Positions 60,237 through 64,000 of a DNA stretch of 64,000 nt are shown here, piece by piece. Where the stretch lies: the NCBI RefSeq assembly GCF_003201835.2, contig NZ_CP029289.2, positions 1,550,001-1,614,000 of the forward strand. The letters run 5' to 3'. This DNA comes from Acidianus brierleyi (GTDB lineage Archaea > Thermoproteota > Thermoprotei_A > Sulfolobales > Sulfolobaceae). How positions within the stretch are numbered: position 1 is the stretch's first letter; each line of letters begins with the position of its first letter. A program made the translations under genes and the position numbers. Below the pieces are notes generated by a model. The model did no database searches. It was not told the origin of the DNA and was given only the letters and a program-made list of their open reading frames with translations.

Positions 60237-60407
60237 ATGATGACAACGACCTTTAAGAAAAACATTATTTCGAAATTTTTTATTTTTTTGTTTTATAATA
60301 TTTTAAAAAGATATTACTTGATATATGAAGATAAAGAGGAGATAGTACTTCTTAAGAAAGGAAAGGACTATAGATATGATATTATTTTAAGACATAGAGG
60401 TGACTAA
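60237..60407 (+). CDS. Tiny basic protein (56 aa), first of a mini-cluster
   Basis: ATG-ATG start at 60237, TAA at 60405. The product opens MMTTTFKKNIISKFF, has a phenylalanine-rich hydrophobic segment (about residues 12-24) and ends with charged EDKEEIVLLKKGKDYRYD. A TATA-like TATATAAAAATA (60181-60192) lies about 45 nt upstream. It is followed 2 nt later by another small ORF that has its own Shine-Dalgarno. Function unknown; could be a plasmid- or virus-derived gene. Confidence 0.45.
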   Translation: MMTTTFKKNIISKFFIFLFYNILKRYYLIYEDKEEIVLLKKGKDYRYDIILRHRGD

Positions 60408-60409
60408 AA

Positions 60410-60517
60410 ATGAAATATTGGTTTAAAATACTCTGTAACAAATCAATTGAATATTTACATATAATAGTTAAGTATCAAGAATTTAGACTTTATACGAATA
60501 TTGGCAAAATGTTTTAA
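60410..60517 (+). CDS. Tiny protein (35 aa), second of the mini-cluster
   Basis: ATG at 60410 follows AGAGGTGA, a good Shine-Dalgarno about 6 nt upstream that overlaps the end of the previous ORF. The product opens MKYWFKILCNKSIEYLH and is aromatic and basic. Its stop precedes a third, membrane-type frame by 17 nt. Short length makes the call tentative. Confidence 0.35.
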   Translation: MKYWFKILCNKSIEYLHIIVKYQEFRLYTNIGKMF

Positions 60518-60534
60518 AATGTAAAAGGAGTGAG

Positions 60535-60732
60535 ATAATTACACGAGAAAGTTTTCAAATTCTGCTATTAGCAACACTATTTTTCTCTCAGTTTCTAATA
60601 GCAGGATTAACATTTGCAATGCTTTTAGAATATTTTCCAAAGTCAGTTACTATCGTCGGAACAATACTACTAATAATAATACTTAGTTTAACTACAAAAA
60701 TTCTTAAAACAAAGATTGCGCAGATCTTTTGA
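60535..60732 (+). CDS. Two-span mini membrane protein lacking a canonical start
   Basis: An open frame of about 65 codons ending TGA at 60730-60732. It encodes two clear hydrophobic spans (FQILLLATLFFSQFLIAGL and SVTIVGTILLIIILSL) and a basic tail (TKILKTKIAQIF). A strong Shine-Dalgarno AAAGGAGTGAG ends just before ATA ATT ACA, but no ATG, GTG or TTG occurs before the first span. Either an ATA/ATT start is used, or the true start has been lost or mis-sequenced. Confidence 0.4.
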   Translation: MITRESFQILLLATLFFSQFLIAGLTFAMLLEYFPKSVTIVGTILLIIILSLTTKILKTKIAQIF

Positions 60733-61002
60733 TAATATCCTTTATGTAATTCTACTAAGTTATTTAATTTTTATAGATATTACAACATATAGACTTTTAG
60801 ATATTATGTTCTTATTAAAGTTTCTTTGATTAACTATCTACTATTTATTTTTGCTCTAGCAGTATTGAAGATTTATCCTATAAAAATGAAATCTGTTCAT
60901 GACTGTCCGTAAAATTATAAAAGATCAGTTTCGTTACAGTATTATCTAATAAATGATTTTGAATATAAAAAGATAAATATTTCCATTTTCAAAATAACAA
61001 TT

Positions 61003-62415
61003 ATGAGCACCACAACATTACCATCATTAGGTTCATTAGCAGGAGCCTTAGGAAGCATAGCAGGTTTAGAAACATCACTCGACATACAACAATTCAACTG
61101 CGTTAAGAACAACCTAGAAAAATATTTTGAATTGTCGGCTAATTCAGCGCAGAAATACGAGATTTACCCTGCAATAGCAGCAAGCGACACAATGGTTAAA
61201 GAAGCAGCAAACTCTATAGACAAGGTCTTCAGACAAGGAATACTAGTAAAAACTACTGACACCAACGAATGGTACTACATAGGAGGAGTATCCCCATACT
61301 GGTCAGCAGGAAATCTTATAGTATACCAAGGAGGTTCTAAAGCAAAATCACAAGGGAAGATCAACAAGAGATTATGGGATTCAATAATAAACAAGATTGG
61401 AGGAATAGTAGCAATACCTTTACAGAAGACAAGAAGCCCAGAAAAATGGTACAACCCAACAATATTCAACAATTGTAAAGGTACATTCGGATTATTCTGG
61501 AACTACCTAGCTGAATTTCAAGTAGGATTTCTACCACTACTGAGCCACGCGCCAGATTTATTAATTCTAGCCGAGGCAAAGCGTATATCAAGTTTTGCTT
61601 ATACTAGTTCTGGTCATTATTATTTGTCAAGGGGTGCTGAGGATTTGATGCGTACAGCTTCTGATACTTATCCTTACATATATGGTGGTTTGGGTCCTAA
61701 TCCTGTCATAGCTAAGTCTTATCATTTGGAGGTTTATCCTTATTTTACTTTTGATAGTGCTACTCAGGAGGTTCAATCTATATGCAAAAGTATAATGCCT
61801 TCTTCGTCTTGTTCTTTGGCTTTGGATTATATTAAGTTTAATGATATTGATGTTGGTGCTCCTGTTCTTAGCAGTATTCCGTGTGATTCTTCTTGTTCTA
61901 CTTTTGGTTTGGCTGGTCTTGTTTTGAGTATTTCTCCTTTGAGCATTAAGAATTATCAAGCTATTTATCTTAGGGTTGTTCAGCCCCCTTCTAGTTTTAC
62001 TTCTTCTGGTATTCTTGAGTGGGTGAAGCTTATGGACTTTGTTGATATTTTTAATTTGTTGTTGGAGGGTAGTAGAAAGTATAAGAAGGCTATAAGTAGT
62101 TTGTCTTCTGTTTATCCTGAGTTTATTGCTATTGCTGCTGCTCTTACTGTGGCTTGGGTTGAGTTGTCTTATGATGATGGTTTGAAGCAGGCTGAGAAGA
62201 AGGCTAGTGAGTTGAAGGGACTGTACGATAAGTTGGTGGAGGAGCTTGCTGGTAAGGCTCCTCCTATCTCTGATAGGTATTTGTATAAGGAGTGGAGGGA
62301 TTATAAGGATAAGGTGGAGAATTGTGCTAGGGATGCTATTTTGGATCATCCTGAAGCTACCTACGATGAGTTGAAAGATGATACGTTGGATTGTGCTGGA
62401 GCTCCAGATTACTAA
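61003..62415 (+). CDS. Orphan 470-aa protein with internal codon-usage switch
   Basis: Not recognised. It opens with a Ser/Gly/Leu-rich segment (MSTTTLPSLGSLAGALGS), lacks an obvious cleavable signal, has about ten cysteines grouped as SSSCS and CDSSCS near residues 265-300, a hydrophobic segment FIAIAAALTVAWVEL near 375, and a charged helical C-terminus. From 61003 to about 61590 codons end mostly in A or C; from about 61591 to 62353 nearly all end in T or G; the last 20 codons are mixed again. The reading frame is continuous throughout. A TATA-like TATAAAAAG lies about 38 nt upstream. Structural or viral/plasmid origin is a guess. Confidence 0.75.
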   Translation: MSTTTLPSLGSLAGALGSIAGLETSLDIQQFNCVKNNLEKYFELSANSAQKYEIYPAIAASDTMVKEAANSIDKVFRQGILVKTTDTNEWYYIGGVSPYWSAGNLIVYQGGSKAKSQGKINKRLWDSIINKIGGIVAIPLQKTRSPEKWYNPTIFNNCKGTFGLFWNYLAEFQVGFLPLLSHAPDLLILAEAKRISSFAYTSSGHYYLSRGAEDLMRTASDTYPYIYGGLGPNPVIAKSYHLEVYPYFTFDSATQEVQSICKSIMPSSSCSLALDYIKFNDIDVGAPVLSSIPCDSSCSTFGLAGLVLSISPLSIKNYQAIYLRVVQPPSSFTSSGILEWVKLMDFVDIFNLLLEGSRKYKKAISSLSSVYPEFIAIAAALTVAWVELSYDDGLKQAEKKASELKGLYDKLVEELAGKAPPISDRYLYKEWRDYKDKVENCARDAILDHPEATYDELKDDTLDCAGAPDY

Positions 62416-62648
62416 TGTTAATCGATTTTATAGCTAACTTTCGACTACTATGAAAAATTTATGATGAGTACTAAACTATTAGTTTACGAAAAACTTTTTA
62501 TTATAATAGAATTCTTTTTAATTGTTTGATTCTCATTAGATTTTAATCTTTAGGAGAGTTTAAGGTAAATCTATAAAATACTCCTAAATGAAAGTCCTAA
62601 AACTTTATTAGCTCTTTGAATATATTATTATTTTAGATGATCGGTAAT

Positions 62649-62781
62649 GGGCCCATAGCTCAGCCAGGTTAGAGTGCTGGGCTCCAGATGAAATGCATTG
62701 GGTCTAAAGACCCGAAAGGGGATGAGATGCATCTGGAATGGAGAGACCCAGTGGTCCGGGGTCCGAATCCCCGTGGGCCCA
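62649..62781 (+). tRNA. tRNA-Trp (CCA) with intron
   Basis: Acceptor GGGCCCA (62649-62655) pairs with TGGGCCC (62774-62780), with discriminator A. The D arm is AGCTCAGCCAGGTTAGAGT, the anticodon stem CTGGG (62677-62681) pairs with CCCAG (62747-62751), and the T arm is CGGGG TCCGAAT CCCCG. After removal of the intron at 62688-62745 the anticodon loop reads CTCCAGA, anticodon CCA. A TATA-like AATATATTATTATTTT lies about 30 nt upstream. Confidence 0.95.
62688..62745 (+). other. tRNA-Trp intron (58 nt) with bulge-helix-bulge
   Basis: The intron sits between positions 37 and 38, the canonical archaeal site. Two 3-nt AGA bulges (62686-62688 and 62744-62746) flank a perfect 4-bp helix, CTCC (62682-62685) with GGAG (62740-62743), as required by the splicing endonuclease. 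The intron also has a self-complementary ATGCAT pair and two GATGA motifs that resemble box C/C'. The second outer helix of the strict motif is weak, so this is a relaxed site. Confidence 0.8.
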
Positions 62782-63057
62782 TTAATTGGAAGGATTTTTA
62801 ATCCTATATATAAAGGCGTAAATTGAATCAACTAATTTTTATTTGTTGCCTTACTCTGTTTTATGAGTAGTATATATACTCTATGTAGAGAGTTCGAGAG
62901 TTAAAATAATATGAGATAGATCAAGCTTATCATGCTGAGTTAGTTTTGAAATTAATTCGCCTTTTAACGATGAGTTATATGAATTGCCTTTCAGATTATG
63001 TAAATAGTAAAGTTATAGCGAGAATTGATATGATTACATTAATTAATACACATTCTC
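62782..63057. other. Non-coding AT-rich stretch after tRNA-Trp
   Basis: No frame longer than about 25 codons, no RNA fold and no tRNA-derived repeat (possible attachment-site remnant) could be found here. Confidence 0.4.
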
Positions 63058-63423
63058 TAGTCCCGATAATACAAATAATTTCATAGAAACCGGTGAAAAT
63101 CTATTTGCATACAAAGGCAACTCGATTCCGGTGAATTGACTTTTTCGAGTGCTAAGACCGAAGTTGTTAAAGCCATTAGTGATGATGCAGACTACCATGG
63201 CGGTGAATTAACTAACATAGATTCTATTTCTATTGAGCCAGATAATTATGATATTGATAAGCTTGCTAGCACAATATCCAACGATATTCAATCTATTAAT
63301 AAAGAGTTCGGTGCTACTTTACCCAGTAAGGTAGAGGTTGATGAAGATACTTTAGAAATTTCAGGGAAACAGTAAGTGTATTTGCGTATTATAGTCCCGA
63401 TGATGATAGTGAAGATTAAGATA
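63058..63423 (+). pseudogene. Frameshifted acidic ORF
   Basis: The readable part, 63136-63375, is a 79-aa acidic chain from a TTG (opening TFSSAKTEVVKAISDDADYH, containing LASTISNDIQSINKEFGA). Just upstream, another frame (63059-63136, containing ENLFAYKGNSIPV) runs into it and would join with a one-base shift near 63134. Just downstream, a third frame continues as VFAYYSPDDDSED to a stop at about 63418. Three adjacent frames with similar style suggest one gene broken by two small indels, or translation with frameshifts. The 10-nt direct repeat TAGTCCCGAT occurs at 63058 and 63392. Alternatively the 79-aa frame alone is the gene. Confidence 0.4.
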
Positions 63424-63461
63424 TATATTATTTTTTTACTATTTTTTATGTAGGTGTTAAG

Positions 63462-63971
63462 TTGGGGAAAACGTTGGTAAGTATACCTATTTGGAAAATG
63501 ACGGAGGAACAGAAGGAAGAGTTTAAGCAAACCAAGGAATACCGCAGGGTTGTACCAAAAATTCTTCATTTCATGAATATTTTTGTAGATAAAAGTAGGA
63601 CATCGAAGAATCTTCGAGAAGCCTTAACTCTGTCCTATGACGGTGATCTGGATTATATGGGTGAGAAGTCAGTAGAGTGGTTAATGCAGGGTGAAAAAAT
63701 ACGAATAATCTTTCGCTCACGTAAATTAGAAAGGGGAAACAGCGTTTTTAAACACCATTCGTGTTATATCGGTATAATAGAAGAGCCTAGGGAGTTGGCG
63801 GGTAAAATAACAATGATAGACTGGGCGAGAATTAGGGATGTAAAGATAAGGGATTTTGTTGAAGAGTACAGAATCCAGAAATCACCGTTTAAAGCGGAAT
63901 ACGAATACGTTATAGGTAAAAGTAGTCCTCTCTCTCAAATAATGGTAGAAGTACCTCGATATGCTATGTAA
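63462..63971 (+). CDS. Orphan basic protein (169 aa)
   Basis: Not recognised. TTG start (an MGKTLVSIPIWKM-like opening), 169 aa, basic and soluble. It contains MTEEQKEEFKQTKEYRRV near residue 13, ARIRDVKIRDFVEEYR near 122 and a terminal VGKSSP-like IGKSSPLSQIM. Codon choice (CGC, GAG, GCG, TCG, AAG) is richer in G/C than in the core genes of this window, hinting at transfer. It follows the acidic, frameshifted ORF by under 100 nt, forming an acidic-basic pair. Confidence 0.6.
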   Translation: MGKTLVSIPIWKMTEEQKEEFKQTKEYRRVVPKILHFMNIFVDKSRTSKNLREALTLSYDGDLDYMGEKSVEWLMQGEKIRIIFRSRKLERGNSVFKHHSCYIGIIEEPRELAGKITMIDWARIRDVKIRDFVEEYRIQKSPFKAEYEYVIGKSSPLSQIMVEVPRYAM

Positions 63972-64000
63972 AATGGCTTAGTCCCTTTTTAAACCCTTTC

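Noticed and set aside
61627..62349. Long reverse-strand frame (240 codons) antisense to the 470-aa gene
   Set aside because: It lies codon-on-codon with the forward gene exactly where TTA, CTA and TCA codons are absent because of the T/G third-position bias. The product is low in Ala, Gly, Val, Asp and Glu and unlike a real protein.
62688..62745. tRNA-Trp intron as a proven C/D box methylation guide
   Set aside because: D boxes are degenerate and the N+5 rule does not point to C34, and position 39 is C rather than U; kept only as a low-interest finding.
59549..64000. Integrated virus or plasmid with tRNA attachment sites
   Set aside because: No integrase, replication or capsid gene is recognisable, and no repeat of the 3' half of either tRNA gene was found in the window.

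Overview
The window looks like a chromosomal segment of a thermoacidophilic crenarchaeon of the order Sulfolobales. Supporting signs are strong AT richness, many TATA boxes about 25-28 nt upstream of a start codon (leaderless mRNAs), TTG and GTG starts, an unlinked 5S rRNA gene, a PibD-type prepilin peptidase, HerA/NurA proteins, a DUF1512-like protein, archaeal L7Ae, PheS/PheT and GluRS, and an intron in tRNA-Trp. The genus cannot be fixed from the sequence alone.

Layout. 1-15 kb is core metabolism and repair: glutamate dehydrogenase, a secreted N-glycoprotein candidate, Nudix hydrolase, CysRS, a sugar-phosphate isomerase, CoA-disulfide reductase, a NurA-HerA pair without Mre11/Rad50, a double hot-dog thioesterase, two transporters and an acyl-CoA dehydrogenase. 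15-36 kb is a cobalamin (corrin ring) region: a ChlI/ChlD fusion with CobN, then cbiG, cbiH, a BtuF-like protein, cbiC, cbiD, cbiE and cbiT, interrupted by pibD, citramalate synthase, a UbiA prenyltransferase, an RNA m5C methyltransferase and two unusual genes. Of those two, one is a 666-aa protein of unknown family and the other a secretion-ATPase homologue that has lost every catalytic motif. 36-58 kb is housekeeping: endonuclease III, a SerK-like kinase, a membrane glycosyltransferase, an Lhr helicase, small regulators, LysN, PheST, methionine aminopeptidase, 5S rRNA, an HD phosphohydrolase, GluRS and L7Ae. 58.5-64 kb is an accessory, gene-poor region. It holds a nucleotidyltransferase pair that resembles a toxin-antitoxin module, tRNA-Asn, three tiny ORFs, a 470-aa orphan whose codon usage flips in mid-gene, intron-containing tRNA-Trp, and a frameshifted acidic ORF followed by a 169-aa orphan.

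Genes that work together. CobN plus the ChlID fusion should insert cobalt, while CbiG/H/C/D/E/T are anaerobic-type corrin steps; CbiL, CbiF and CbiJ are not in the window. L7Ae appears to carry a kink-turn in its own short leader, fitting autoregulation. Nine of the ten convergent protein-gene pairs overlap tail to tail by 17-84 nt. The tenth pair instead flanks a GC-rich hairpin that is a good candidate non-coding RNA.

The best leads for something undescribed are the 666-aa/pseudo-ATPase pair, the codon-flipped 470-aa gene, the GC-rich RNA at 26.64-26.70 kb, the structured leader of pibD, and the small-gene clusters between 58.6 and 64 kb. All functional names rest on motif recognition by eye; no database search was possible.
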